Both the position numbers and the translations under genes were made by a program. Below the pieces are notes generated by a model. It ran no database searches, was not told the DNA's origin, and worked only from the letters and a program-made list of their open reading frames with translations. From Haloplanus sp. GDY1 (GTDB lineage: Archaea; Halobacteriota; Halobacteria; Halobacteriales; Haloferacaceae): a stretch of 64,000 nucleotides of DNA. Shown in pieces: positions 16,113 through 24,886 of the stretch (position 1 is the stretch's first letter; each line of letters begins with the position of its first letter). The stretch covers positions 930,001 through 994,000 of the forward strand of contig NZ_CP098514.1 of the NCBI RefSeq assembly GCF_023703775.1, read 5' to 3'.

Positions 16113-16164
16113 GCTCGCGAGGTTGGAGGGGTGGAAATATATGCCCTCCGCACCCCCGTCCGAT
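16113..16164. promoter_or_regulatory. shared bidirectional promoter, rad25 / small protein
   Basis: Only 52 bp separate the two divergent starts. A single AT stretch AAATATATG at 16135-16143 is the only TATA-like sequence. Its centre is 27 nt from the rad25 GTG and 26 nt from the opposing ATG at 16165, so both mRNAs would be leaderless. The core AATATAT is near-symmetric, fitting TBP binding in both directions. Confidence 0.6.
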
Positions 16165-16335
16165 ATGGCACCCGACGACCCCGACACGGACCTCGATGCG
16201 GCGGTGGCGGAGTTCCTCGACGCCGCCGAACGCGTCTACGACGAGTACGACGACGGCTACGTCGACGCCGACAGCGCGCTCTCGCTGCTCGGCGATCACG
16301 TGTCGACGCTGCGGGACGCCCACGAGGACGAATAG
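16165..16335 (+). CDS. small acidic protein
   Basis: A 56-residue, strongly acidic, probably all-helical protein (MAPDDPDTDLDAAVAEFLDA ... RVYDEYDDGYVDADSALSLL). The start ATG 16165 fits the shared TATA box. Its stop TAG abuts the ATG of the aminotransferase at 16336 with no gap, so the two are probably cotranslated. No family recognised; small haloarchaeal helical proteins of this kind are common. Confidence 0.6.
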   Translation: MAPDDPDTDLDAAVAEFLDAAERVYDEYDDGYVDADSALSLLGDHVSTLRDAHEDE

Positions 16336-17457
16336 ATGTCCGAGTTCTCCCCGCGCGTCGAGGCCATCTCGATCAGCGGCATCCGCGAGGTGTTCGAGGC
16401 CGCCGGCGAGGACGCCATCAACCTCGGCCTCGGCCAACCCGACTTCCCGGCGCCGGAGCACGCCCGCGCGGCGGCCGTGGAGGCCATCGAGGCGGGCGAG
16501 GCCGACGCCTACACCGGCAACAAGGGCATCCGCCCGCTCCGGGAGGCCATCGCCGCCAAGCACGAACGCGACCAGGGCGTCGCCGTCGACCCGGGAGACG
16601 TCATCGCGACGGCCGGGGGGAGCGAGGCGCTCCACCTCGCCCTGGAGGCCCACGTCGACGCCGGCCAGGAGGTGCTGATCCCCGATCCGGGCTTCGTCTC
16701 CTACGACGCGCTGACGAAACTCGCGGGCGGCGAGCCGGTGCCGGTCCCCCTGCGCGAGGACCTCACCCTCGACCCCGCGGCGGTGGAGGACGCCATCACC
16801 GACGACACCGCAGCCTTCGTCGTCAACAGCCCCGGAAACCCCACCGGCGCCGTCTCCACCGAGGCCGACGTCCGCGAGTTCGCCCGCATCGCCGACGAAC
16901 ACGACGTGATCTGTCTCTCAGACGAGGTGTACGAACACTTCGTCTTCGACGGCGACCACCACTCGCCGCTCTCCTACGCCGACACCGACAGCGTGGTCGT
17001 CGTCAACGGCTGTTCGAAGACCTACTCGATGACGGGGTGGCGCCTCGGCTGGGTCACGGCCTCGACCCGCCGGATCGAGCGGATGCTCCGCGTCCACCAG
17101 TACATCCAGGCCTGCGCTTCCGCGCCGGCGCAGTACGCCGCCGAGGCGGCGCTCACCGGATCACAGGACGTCGTCGACGAGATGCGCGACACCTTCGAGG
17201 AGCGGCGCGACCTGTTGCTCGCTCGCTTCTCGGAGATGGGCGTCGAGGTGCCGACCCCACAGGGCGCCTTCTACGCGATGCCCCGCGTCCCGGACGGGTT
17301 CGTCGACGCCTGCATCGAGCGGGGGGTGATCGTCGTCCCCGGCGACGCCTTCGGCGCCAACGGCGCCGGCCACGCCCGCATCTCCTACGCCAACGATACC
17401 GACACCCTCGACGAGGCGCTGGACGTGATGGCGGACGTGGTGTCGGACCTGCGGTAG
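16336..17457 (+). CDS. class I/II pyridoxal-phosphate aminotransferase
   Basis: A 373-residue fold-type I aminotransferase. NLGLGQPDFPAPEH (about 30-43) is the substrate-entry loop, ATAGGSEALH holds the cofactor phosphate, VVNSPGNPTG contains the PLP-binding Asn, and LSDEVYEHFVFDG has the PLP-contacting Asp and Tyr. NGCSKTYSMTGWRLGW carries the Schiff-base lysine. The C-terminal HARISYAN supplies the carboxylate-binding Arg. Best match by motif is the aspartate/aromatic aminotransferase group (archaeal AspC-like). It follows the 56-residue protein without a gap; the substrate cannot be fixed from sequence. Confidence 0.88.
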   Translation: MSEFSPRVEAISISGIREVFEAAGEDAINLGLGQPDFPAPEHARAAAVEAIEAGEADAYTGNKGIRPLREAIAAKHERDQGVAVDPGDVIATAGGSEALHLALEAHVDAGQEVLIPDPGFVSYDALTKLAGGEPVPVPLREDLTLDPAAVEDAITDDTAAFVVNSPGNPTGAVSTEADVREFARIADEHDVICLSDEVYEHFVFDGDHHSPLSYADTDSVVVVNGCSKTYSMTGWRLGWVTASTRRIERMLRVHQYIQACASAPAQYAAEAALTGSQDVVDEMRDTFEERRDLLLARFSEMGVEVPTPQGAFYAMPRVPDGFVDACIERGVIVVPGDAFGANGAGHARISYANDTDTLDEALDVMADVVSDLR

Positions 17458-17603
17458 GGGGTCGTCGGTCCCCGGAACGCCGGGAGCCGCTCGGGCGGGA
17501 CCGCGGTGCGAGAATCCCACGTAGTTCGCCCTAGAAGTTTTTATTCGTTCGGGTATCTACCAATAGACGAAACAATGTCCAGAGAAAGCGCCGATACTTC
17601 CCA

Positions 17604-17696
17604 ATGATGGACGACGACCACGCCAGTACGACGGAGCCGGCGCCGACCGAGGGACCGTCACGCGGCGGGACCGATACGACGCCCGGGGACCCCTGA
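17604..17696 (+). CDS. possible 30-residue leader peptide of the amidase gene
   Basis: ATG 17604 opens a 31-codon frame (MMDDDHASTTEPAPTEGPSR...) ending in TGA 17694-17696, which overlaps the amidase ATG as TGATG. It is itself preceded by a 10-codon frame starting at 17574 (MSRESADTSQ) whose TGA likewise overlaps ATG 17604. The nested stop-start overlaps suggest translational coupling. Coding status is uncertain; a GTATCTA-type TATA lies near 17552. Confidence 0.3.
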   Translation: MMDDDHASTTEPAPTEGPSRGGTDTTPGDP

Positions 17697-19153
17697 TGGG
17701 GCGACGATCGCACCGCCTGCCGACGCCGGAACTCGCCACGCGGATCCGACGAGGGGACCTCTCGCCGGTCGCGGTCGTGGACGCGTACCTCGACCGCATC
17801 GCGGCGTGCGACGACGAGATCAACGCGTTCGTCGACGTCTACGAGGACGACGCGCGCGCCGCCGCGAGAGAGGCCGAACGCGCCGTCGAGGCCGGGGACG
17901 AACTCGGTCCGCTGCACGGCGTCCCGGTCGCGGTGAAGGACAACTACGCCGTCGCGGGCAAGCGGTTCACGAACGGGTCGGTGCCGCTGGCCGACCACGT
18001 CGCCGACGCCGACGACCTGACGGTCCGACAGCTGAGAGCCGCCGGCGCCATCGTCCTCGGCAAGACGAACACGCCGGAGCTCGCCACCAAGGCGGTCACG
18101 GACAACGACCTGTTCGGGCCGACCGGCACGCCGTTCGACCCGGATCGCACCGCCGGCGGCTCCTCGGGCGGGAGTGCGGCCGCCGTCGCCGCCGGGATGG
18201 TCCCGCTCGCCCTGGGGACGGACGGGGGCGGGTCGCTCCGGATCCCGGCGAGCGCGTGTGGCGTCTTCGGCATCAAACCCACGTTCGGCCGGGTCCCGAT
18301 AGCGCTCCGCCCCGACGGCTTCAGCCACCACACGCCGATGCGCGGCCGCGGTCCACAGACCCGAACGGTCGAGGGCGGGGCGATGATGCTCGACGTCCTC
18401 GCCGGCCCGCACCCGGCCGATCCGTTCGCGCTCGAAGCGAGCGACGTCGACCTCGTCGCCGCCACCCGGCAGTCCGTCGCGGACCTGACCGTCGCCTGGA
18501 CGGTCGATCTGGACGGCGCCTTTCCCATCGACCCCCGGGTCCGGGACGTCTTCGAGGGGGCGATTTCCGCCTTCGAGTCCACGCCCGCGACCGTGACGGC
18601 GGCGAGCCCCGACCTTCCCAGGAGTCGCACCGAACTGTACGCGTGCTGGAAAGCCGGGTTCGCGGTCGTACTCGCGGAGACGCTGGAGAACCTGAAACGG
18701 GAGGGGAGGGATCTGCTCGGCGACCACCGCGACGACCTCGACGCGGCGAACGTCGACCTGGCCGAGCGCGGGAGGGCGATGAGCGCGGTCGAGTACCGAC
18801 GCTGGGACGTCGTCCGGACCGAACTGTTCGAGGCGATGCAGTCCTTCTTCGGGGAGTACGACGCACTACTGCTGCCGACGATCGCCGTGCCGCCGTTCGA
18901 GCACGGCACGTGGGGGCCGGAGTCGGTCGCCGGCGAGGCCGTCGAACCGCCCCTCGAGTGGACCCTGACCTGGCCGTTCAACCTGACCGGTCACCCGGCC
19001 GCATCGGTCCCCGCCGGATTCACGGACGACGGGCTCCCGGTGGGGCTCCAGATCGTCGGCCCGCGGTTCGACGACGCTCGGGTCCTCGCGCTCAGCGGCG
19101 CCTTCGAGCGGGTCGAGCCGTGGCACGACGCCTACGATCGGGTGGACGGGTGA
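17696..19153 (+). CDS. amidase-signature hydrolase
   Basis: A 485-residue enzyme of the amidase-signature family (Ser-cisSer-Lys triad). GVPVAVKDNYAVAG holds the catalytic lysine near residue 82, and DRTAGGSSGGSAAAVAAG is the Gly/Ser-rich signature with the cis-serine. LGTDGGGSLRIPASACGVFG carries the nucleophilic serine region, and IKPTFGRVP follows. The C-terminal HPAASVPAGFTDDGLPVGLQ is typical. It hydrolyses an amide to acid and ammonia, substrate unknown. It lies convergent with the ABC importer at 19184-24029, suggesting use of an imported amide. Confidence 0.85.
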   Translation: MGRRSHRLPTPELATRIRRGDLSPVAVVDAYLDRIAACDDEINAFVDVYEDDARAAAREAERAVEAGDELGPLHGVPVAVKDNYAVAGKRFTNGSVPLADHVADADDLTVRQLRAAGAIVLGKTNTPELATKAVTDNDLFGPTGTPFDPDRTAGGSSGGSAAAVAAGMVPLALGTDGGGSLRIPASACGVFGIKPTFGRVPIALRPDGFSHHTPMRGRGPQTRTVEGGAMMLDVLAGPHPADPFALEASDVDLVAATRQSVADLTVAWTVDLDGAFPIDPRVRDVFEGAISAFESTPATVTAASPDLPRSRTELYACWKAGFAVVLAETLENLKREGRDLLGDHRDDLDAANVDLAERGRAMSAVEYRRWDVVRTELFEAMQSFFGEYDALLLPTIAVPPFEHGTWGPESVAGEAVEPPLEWTLTWPFNLTGHPAASVPAGFTDDGLPVGLQIVGPRFDDARVLALSGAFERVEPWHDAYDRVDG

Positions 19154-19183
19154 GGATGAAGGGCCGAGGGAGGGGCGGAGTCG

Positions 19184-19891
19184 CTATCCGCCGACCAGGT
19201 AGCTCCGCCTGAGTTCGTCGTTCGCCAGCAGTTGCTCGGTCGGCCCCCGCTCGCTCACCTTGCCCTCGGCGAGGAGGTAGCCGTAGTCCGCCCGTTCGAG
19301 CAGCGTGCCGACGTTTTGCTCGTTGATGAGGATGGCGGTCCCGTCGTCGTGAATCGAATCGATCTCGTCGAACAGCTCCGGGATGAGGGACGGCTGGAGG
19401 CCGGCGGTGGGTTCGTCGAGGATGAGGATGTCCGGATCGGGAACGAGCGCCCGCGCGATGGCGAGCATCTGCTGTTCGCCGCCGCTCATCGTCCCCGCCT
19501 GCTGGTGTTTCCGCTCCTCCAGCCGCGGGAATCGCGCGTAGATGTCGTCCAGTTGTGACTGGGGGAGTTCCTCGAGCGTGTAGGCCCCCATGCGCAGGTT
19601 CTCGAGGACCGTCAGCTCCGGGAACAGGTTGTCGTTCTGCGGGACGTAGCCGATTCCCAGTTCGACCATCTCGTCGGTGGGGCGCGTGTGGATCGGCTGG
19701 TCCCTGAGCGAGACCTCGCCGTCCATGATCGTCGTCTGTCCGATGATCGACTTGATCAGCGTGCTCTTCCCCGCGCCGTTGGGTCCGAAGGTCGCGACGT
19801 ACCCACCCTCCTCGACCGACAGCTCGACGTCCGAGAGGATCTGTAGGTCCCCGTAGCCGGCGTCCAGCGACGAGACCGAGAGGAGCGTCAT
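19184..19891 (-). CDS. livF: branched-chain amino acid/amide-type ABC importer ATPase LivF
   Basis: A 235-residue ATP-binding subunit. Walker A GPNGAGKST (about 36-44), Q-loop near GYVPQNDNLFPELTV, signature MSGGEQQMLAIARAL, Walker B ILILDEPTAGL and the H-loop position occupied by ILINEQNV, the NEQN variant normal for LivF. The short length without C-terminal extension also fits LivF. It is last of five same-strand genes; its ATG overlaps the LivG stop by 4 nt. Confidence 0.9.
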   Translation of the reverse strand: MTLLSVSSLDAGYGDLQILSDVELSVEEGGYVATFGPNGAGKSTLIKSIIGQTTIMDGEVSLRDQPIHTRPTDEMVELGIGYVPQNDNLFPELTVLENLRMGAYTLEELPQSQLDDIYARFPRLEERKHQQAGTMSGGEQQMLAIARALVPDPDILILDEPTAGLQPSLIPELFDEIDSIHDDGTAILINEQNVGTLLERADYGYLLAEGKVSERGPTEQLLANDELRRSYLVGG

Positions 19892-20673
19892 TGCTCGCCT
19901 CCCACGGCCGCCTCGTCGACGTCGCCGATGTACGTTTCGAGGACCTCCCGGTCGTTGACGACGGCCCCGGGGTCGCCGTCGGCCAGCACCGCGCCGTTGT
20001 CCAGAACGATCATGCGGTCGACGAGGTCGACCAGCGTCTCGATCCCGTGTTCGATGACGATCACGGTGACGCCGTTGTCGTTGAGTCGTCGGATCTGGGC
20101 CGTGATCTCCTTGACCAGTTCCTCCTGGACGCCCGCGAACGGTTCGTCGAGCAACAGGAGGTCGGGGTCGACCATCAGCGCCCGACAGAGGTCGAGGAGC
20201 TTTCGCTGTCCCCCGGAGATGTTGGCGCCGTACTCGTCGACGACCCGCTTCAGGTTGAACTGGTCGACGAGTTCGAGGGCTCGGTCGGTCGTCTCGGCCT
20301 CGAACTCCAGGGAGTCGTCCGTCCCGACCATGCCCGCGTACACGCGTTCTCCCGGATGCCCCTGTGCGGCGACCTTCACGTTCTCGAGGACCGTCATCGT
20401 CGGGAAGACCCGCGGGATCTGGAACGTCCGGACCAGCCCCCGCCGGGCGAGTTCGTCCGGATCCTCGCCCGTCACGTTGGTTCGCTTGAACGTGACCGCG
20501 CCGCTCGTCGGCTCCAGGTAGCCGGTGATGCAGTTGAACAGCGTCGACTTCCCGGCCCCGTTGGGTCCGATGAGGCCGATCATGTCGTTTTTGTACACCG
20601 TGAACGAGACGCCGTCGAGCGCGCTGAGACCCCCGAACTCCTTCCGGAGGTCCGACACCTCGAAGAACGTCAT
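19888..20673 (-). CDS. livG: branched-chain amino acid/amide-type ABC importer ATPase LivG
   Basis: A 261-residue ATPase, start ATG 20673 (MTFFEVSDLRKEFGGLSALD). Walker A GPNGAGKST, the LivG-specific LARRGLVRTFQIPRVFPTMT segment, signature ISGGQRKLLDLCRAL, Walker B LLLLDEPFAGV and the H-loop VIVIEHGIETL. EHG-IET in place of EHDM is a minor variation. The start overlaps the LivM stop by 4 nt. With LivF it forms the motor of the importer. Confidence 0.9.
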   Translation of the reverse strand: MTFFEVSDLRKEFGGLSALDGVSFTVYKNDMIGLIGPNGAGKSTLFNCITGYLEPTSGAVTFKRTNVTGEDPDELARRGLVRTFQIPRVFPTMTVLENVKVAAQGHPGERVYAGMVGTDDSLEFEAETTDRALELVDQFNLKRVVDEYGANISGGQRKLLDLCRALMVDPDLLLLDEPFAGVQEELVKEITAQIRRLNDNGVTVIVIEHGIETLVDLVDRMIVLDNGAVLADGDPGAVVNDREVLETYIGDVDEAAVGGEQ

Positions 20674-21737
20674 TTGCGGGTGAACACCTCCCCGAGTTTG
20701 TCCGGGTCGCCCCAGATCCCCTGGGGTCGGTAGTAGATGACCGCCCAGAGGACCGCCCCGATGAGGACGAGTCGGAGGGGCGCGAAGACGCCGCCGCCGA
20801 CGGGCGAGTACTGCTGGAGATAGCGGGTGACCAGACGCAGGCCGATGATGATGCCGATGCCGCCGATGACCGCCCGGTTGTTGGCGGCGCCGCCGACGAG
20901 CATCCCGATCCAGACCGTGACCGTCATCTGGATGGTCGTGAACGTCGGGGCCATCGAGCCGTTGTACAGGGGGACGATGGTCCCCGCGAGCCCCATCAAC
21001 GCGGAGCCGTAGATGAACACCCAGAGCTTGTATCGGGGGACGGCCTTGCCGAGCGACTGGGCCGCCTCCTCGTCGGCGCGGATCGCCCGCAACACGCGCC
21101 CGTACGGCGAACTGGTCAGCCGGTCGACCGCCGCGTAGGCGAGCAGCAGAACCCCCCCGAGGATCAACAGCGTCACGAGGAGTTCGCTCTTGTAGTTCAC
21201 CGCCGCCTCGTGGATGGGCTGGGGAACGTTGAGGATCCCGGTCTGGCCGCCGAACACGAACTGGATCCCGTTTATCACCCGGACCATGATCTCGGCGGAC
21301 GCGAGGGTGACGATCGCGAGGTAGTCCGTGCGCAACTGGAGCGACGTCGCCCCGATGAACAGCCCGGCGACCATCGAGAGGACCACGCCGAGTACGACGC
21401 CGACGGGCACCGGAAGTCCCAGGGCGACGCCGGCGATCGTGGACTCCGAGGCGACCATGGCCGTCGTGTACGCTCCGATGGCGTAGTACAGGTGTGGCCC
21501 GAAGTTGATGAGGCCGGTGTGCCCGACCTGGAGGTTGAGCCCCAGGACGACGAGCCCGTAGGTCAGACCCAGCACCGCGAGGTCGAGCGCGGCGATCATG
21601 AAGTTCGGATAGCCGATCCCCACCTGCGCCGAGAGGAGGGCGACGCCGAAGACGATCAGCCCGACGCTGACGGGGACCGGCGAGAGGACGCGCTGCAGCC
21701 ACTCCGACTGGTCGACGGTGTCCGACAGGTAGCTCAT
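20670..21737 (-). CDS. livM: branched-chain amino acid/amide-type ABC importer permease LivM
   Basis: A 355-residue membrane protein with about ten hydrophobic segments. NLQVGHTGLINFGPHLYYAI is the conserved LivM motif (usually G-x-x-S-x-G-xx-AF), here with H-T-G. SPYGRVLRAIRADEEAAQSL is the cytoplasmic EAA-type loop that contacts the ATPases, and PQGIWG near the C-terminus is the family end motif. It overlaps LivH upstream and LivG downstream by 4 nt each, so the whole importer is one coupled operon. Confidence 0.88.
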   Translation of the reverse strand: MSYLSDTVDQSEWLQRVLSPVPVSVGLIVFGVALLSAQVGIGYPNFMIAALDLAVLGLTYGLVVLGLNLQVGHTGLINFGPHLYYAIGAYTTAMVASESTIAGVALGLPVPVGVVLGVVLSMVAGLFIGATSLQLRTDYLAIVTLASAEIMVRVINGIQFVFGGQTGILNVPQPIHEAAVNYKSELLVTLLILGGVLLLAYAAVDRLTSSPYGRVLRAIRADEEAAQSLGKAVPRYKLWVFIYGSALMGLAGTIVPLYNGSMAPTFTTIQMTVTVWIGMLVGGAANNRAVIGGIGIIIGLRLVTRYLQQYSPVGGGVFAPLRLVLIGAVLWAVIYYRPQGIWGDPDKLGEVFTRK

Positions 21738-22621
21738 GTCGCCGCCTCCACGTCGGCGATCCCGCTCGGCCGCACGAGCAACACCAGGATGAGCAGCACG
21801 AACGCGACCGCGGTACCGAGCGTCGAGACGGCCGTCGGCAGGTAACTGGTCGTGAACGTCACCGCGAGACCGATGACGTACGCCCCCGCGATCGCCCCGT
21901 AGGCGCTACCGATCCCGCCCAGGATCGCCGCCGCGATCAACAGCAGGAGATACTGGTAGCCCAGAAGCGGGTACACGTTCGTACTGACGCCGATCAGGAA
22001 CCCGGCGAGCCCGGCGAGCCCCGACATCGACAGCCACGTGTTCCGGCGGATGTGACTGGTGTCGATCCCGCAGACCTCGGCCAGATCCTCGTCGCTCCCG
22101 GTCGCCCGCATGGCGATGCCGACGTTCGTCCGCTTGAACATCAGGTGGACGACCGTGAAGACGATCACCGCCATTCCGATGACGAACAGCTGCGTCGTGT
22201 TGACGAAGAACCCGCCGAGGACGTCGAACCGGTAGACGTCGGTCGGGATGACGACCGTCTTCGGTTCGCTGCTGAAGACGATCCGAAACCCGGCCCGGAG
22301 GATGTAGCCGACCGCGATCGAGCCGAGCATCAGCATGATCGGCCCCGCACCCGAGCGTCGCAGCGGTCGATAGAACCCGCGTGCCAGCCCGTACCCGCCG
22401 ACCCCCGACAGGAGGACGACGACGGGCAAGGCGAGCAGGGCGTTCCCGCCGAGGGCCTGCACCGTCAACACGCCGATGTACGCCCCCATCGTCAGCCACT
22501 CGCCGTGAGCGAAGTTGATCATGCCGACGACGCGGTAGACGATGCTGAAGCTGATCGCCGCGATGGCGACGAACGAGCCGAACTCCGCGCTGAATATCAG
22601 GACTTGTGCCAGTGAGACCAT
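21734..22621 (-). CDS. livH: branched-chain amino acid/amide-type ABC importer permease LivH
   Basis: A 295-residue permease with about eight hydrophobic segments. Near the N-terminus FSIVYRVVGMINFAHGEWLT is the LivH hallmark, and NVGIAMRATGSDEDLAEVCG is the EAA-like coupling loop. GGIGSAYGAIAGAYVIGL and the final LVRPSGI are also family features. Start ATG 22621 is 13 nt after the substrate-binding protein stop. It pairs with LivM to form the translocation path. Confidence 0.88.
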   Translation of the reverse strand: MVSLAQVLIFSAEFGSFVAIAAISFSIVYRVVGMINFAHGEWLTMGAYIGVLTVQALGGNALLALPVVVLLSGVGGYGLARGFYRPLRRSGAGPIMLMLGSIAVGYILRAGFRIVFSSEPKTVVIPTDVYRFDVLGGFFVNTTQLFVIGMAVIVFTVVHLMFKRTNVGIAMRATGSDEDLAEVCGIDTSHIRRNTWLSMSGLAGLAGFLIGVSTNVYPLLGYQYLLLLIAAAILGGIGSAYGAIAGAYVIGLAVTFTTSYLPTAVSTLGTAVAFVLLILVLLVRPSGIADVEAAT

Positions 22622-22634
22622 TCTTTCCCGGTGA

Positions 22635-24029
22635 TCAACCCTGGATGGCGTCCTGGTACGCCTGGTCGGTGAGGATGCTCCGGACCTCCTCCTCGGAGAT
22701 GGTTTCGGCCGCGTTGAACGACGTGTTCGGCACGTCCACCTCGTAGGTCTGCCCCGGAGCGAACACGTTCCCCTTGTCCGAGTAGTCGAACTTTGACAGC
22801 GCCCCGTCGTAGTTGATGTCGTTGCCCGCCGCCAGCTCCTCTTTCCCCTCGGCGAACGAGGTGACGGTGACCTTGTCGTCGCCGGGTCGGGTCACCGGCC
22901 CGAGGTTGCGCTGGATCGCGTCCGGTTCGGCTGAGCCGGCCCGCTCGATGGCGAGCGCGGTGGACATCACGGCGTCGTACCCGGCGTAGTTCCAGGGGAT
23001 CATGTCCTGGTCGGTGTACTCGGTGTAGCTCTCCCGAACGCGTTCCCGGACCGGCCCGGTGGGATTGCCCGAGAACATCCACATCTCGGCCGACACCTCC
23101 CCGACCGAGTTCTTGATCTGTTCCAGCAACTGCTCCTGCTGGAGCGCGTTTTCGAGCGTGACGGGCACGCCGTACCCACCCTGCTCCCACTCGCGGATGA
23201 TCGTCTGTGCGTCCTGGAGACCGATCGCCAACACCCACATGTCGATGTCGCTCTGGAACAGTCGGCTGAGTTCGGACTGGTAGGTCGATTTCCCCTCCTC
23301 GACCTCGACGCGGTTGACCATCTCCAGTTGATCGATCGGCTTGGTCGACGCGATGTAGGCGTCGGACCACGCGCGCTCACCGGCGCTGGTCCCGTTGAGG
23401 ACCGCGAAGTTCTCGACGCCGCGATCCGCGGCCGATATCGCGCCCGTCGCGGTGGAGATGGAGTCGCTGACCATCGACCGCCACACCCACTCGTCGTCGC
23501 TCAGGTCCTCCGGCGTGCCGTTGTCGCCGCCGCGGGTGTCCTTGTACGTCGACCCCATCCACGGGGTGACGAGCGGCACCTCCTGCTCCTGGAGGAAGTC
23601 CCACAGCGGAACCAGAACCGTACTGTTGTAGCCCATCAACACGTTCGCGTCGTCGGTGTTGATGTGTTGCTGGAGTACCTGCCGCGCCCGATTCACCTGG
23701 ACCTGGGTGTCCCGTCGGGACAGCGTCAGCGTCCGGTCGAGCGGTCCACCCGCCGCGTTCACCTCCTCGATGGCCATGTTCAGGAGCGGCCCCATCGAGT
23801 CTTCGAGGTAGTCCCACTTGCCCGTGAGCCCGCCACCGTATCCGATGAGGATGTCGTCCCCGCCGGACGACGTGCCGCCGGAGGAACTCGCCGTTCCCGT
23901 CGTGCCGCCACCGGAATCCGTACTCTCTCCGCCGCCGCCGCCACCCGTACAGCCCGCCACGATGGTCGCGCCGCCGACGGTGCCGGCTACTTTCAAGAAC
24001 TTGCGCCTGTCCCTGCTTATCTTGGACAT
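22635..24029 (-). CDS. ABC importer substrate-binding lipoprotein (Peripla_BP_6 type)
   Basis: A 464-residue exported lipoprotein. RDRRKFLKVAGTVGGATIVA is a Tat signal followed by the lipobox VAGC, then a long Gly/Ser/Thr linker. The binding protein begins at ILIGYGGGLTGKWDYLEDSM, the usual start of the LivK/amide-binding fold, and continues with VQVNRARQVLQQHINTDDAN. Start ATG 24029 was chosen over a frame 6 codons longer because TATA-like GTATAGG (minus strand, near 24052) lies about 23 nt upstream. It leads the importer operon. Ligand class (amino acid, amide, urea) cannot be told from sequence. Confidence 0.87.
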   Translation of the reverse strand: MSKISRDRRKFLKVAGTVGGATIVAGCTGGGGGGESTDSGGGTTGTASSSGGTSSGGDDILIGYGGGLTGKWDYLEDSMGPLLNMAIEEVNAAGGPLDRTLTLSRRDTQVQVNRARQVLQQHINTDDANVLMGYNSTVLVPLWDFLQEQEVPLVTPWMGSTYKDTRGGDNGTPEDLSDDEWVWRSMVSDSISTATGAISAADRGVENFAVLNGTSAGERAWSDAYIASTKPIDQLEMVNRVEVEEGKSTYQSELSRLFQSDIDMWVLAIGLQDAQTIIREWEQGGYGVPVTLENALQQEQLLEQIKNSVGEVSAEMWMFSGNPTGPVRERVRESYTEYTDQDMIPWNYAGYDAVMSTALAIERAGSAEPDAIQRNLGPVTRPGDDKVTVTSFAEGKEELAAGNDINYDGALSKFDYSDKGNVFAPGQTYEVDVPNTSFNAAETISEEEVRSILTDQAYQDAIQG

Positions 24030-24184
24030 ACATCCAGCATATCTCACCTATACTTAGTAGTTTTCACTAGAATTCAGGATATTCCTAGAAACTCGGCAAG
24101 AATATAAGGACATGGTGAGGGCCGAGAACCGGCGGCTCGGGCGGGTCGGCGGGGACTCCCGCCGCGGGATCGGCCCCGGCGGAG

Positions 24185-24667
24185 TCACCTGTAGACCGAA
24201 CGGGGACCGAACGGGGTTCGCAGGAACTGCCGAAAGACGCCGTGTCCCCGCTCCGCGACGGCGAGGAGTTCCGCGGGGGTGAGTCGAATCCCGTACCCCA
24301 TCTTCGGCGCGACGATCTCGCAACACCGGGCGTCTCCGAGGGAGACGCTCCGCACGTGTGACTCGGCGTATTCGTTCGTGATCGTGGCGACGTCGGCCCG
24401 TCCTTCGGGGGTGCCCTCACCGAGGCCGCGCCAGTGGGTCCGAACGGCGTCGGCGTCGACGTCGGCGACGAGTTCGCTCCGGTCCACGAACCCGAGGAGG
24501 TCCGATCGCTCCTGCCACGTCAGGGATTCGAGTTGGACGGCGTCGAGACACACCGCCTCGTCGAGCGAGGGGGAACCGACCCGGAGTCGGTTCCCGTTCG
24601 GCGTGTACGCCTTCTCCAACGCCACCGTCTGCCGGAATCGTATCGTCGATCTCTCGTCGGTGTCCAT
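24185..24667 (-). CDS. hypothetical protein
   Basis: A 160-residue soluble protein of no recognised family. It has an N-terminal beta stretch (RFRQTVALEKAYTPNGNRLR), LDAVQLESLTWQERSDLLGF, and near the C-terminus GDARCCEIVAPKMGYGIRLT. The last 40 residues are helical and basic (LLAVAERGHGVFRQFLRTPF). It sits between the importer and the Rieske oxygenase, divergent from the latter; the shared 219-bp gap is AT-rich. A role with the neighbouring catabolic genes is only positional. Confidence 0.6.
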   Translation of the reverse strand: MDTDERSTIRFRQTVALEKAYTPNGNRLRVGSPSLDEAVCLDAVQLESLTWQERSDLLGFVDRSELVADVDADAVRTHWRGLGEGTPEGRADVATITNEYAESHVRSVSLGDARCCEIVAPKMGYGIRLTPAELLAVAERGHGVFRQFLRTPFGPRSVYR

Positions 24668-24886
24668 GGTTACTGTCCGTTCGGTTATCCGCTGTCTTCC
24701 AGCGAACGGCGGTGTCCGCCTCGTCGACCGGCGCGTTCGCTCCGGCGAGGAAGTTCCGGACGTCCCTGAAAGAACTCCTCATTCATCGTCTATCTCTCCG
24801 TACTATCTTATAAATATTGAGTTATCTGCGAATATAGCTATTGTATTCAAGGTTATACCCGATTAGCATGAACGTTCGACAATATC
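24668..24886. promoter_or_regulatory. AT-rich divergent promoter region
   Basis: The 219 bp between divergent genes turn AT-rich from about 24790. A plus-strand TATA box GGTTATACCC (24851-24860) lies about 30 nt before the Rieske ATG at 24887, giving a nearly leaderless mRNA. Several further AT blocks (CTTATAAATATTG, GAATATAGC) could serve the minus-strand gene or a regulator. No gene is seen. Confidence 0.5.

Noticed and set aside
14275-16902. Minus-strand frame extending Bax1 upstream to about 1375 residues
   Set aside because: Only the last 499 residues make a known family. The upstream part is shadow sequence of rad25 and the aminotransferase, and a TATA-spaced GTG exists at 14274.
14220-17534. 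Very long plus-strand open frame (about 1100 codons)
   Set aside because: It is Arg/Pro/Gly-rich antisense and off-frame sequence over the XPB, small-protein and aminotransferase genes. High G+C suppresses stop codons; no domain is present.
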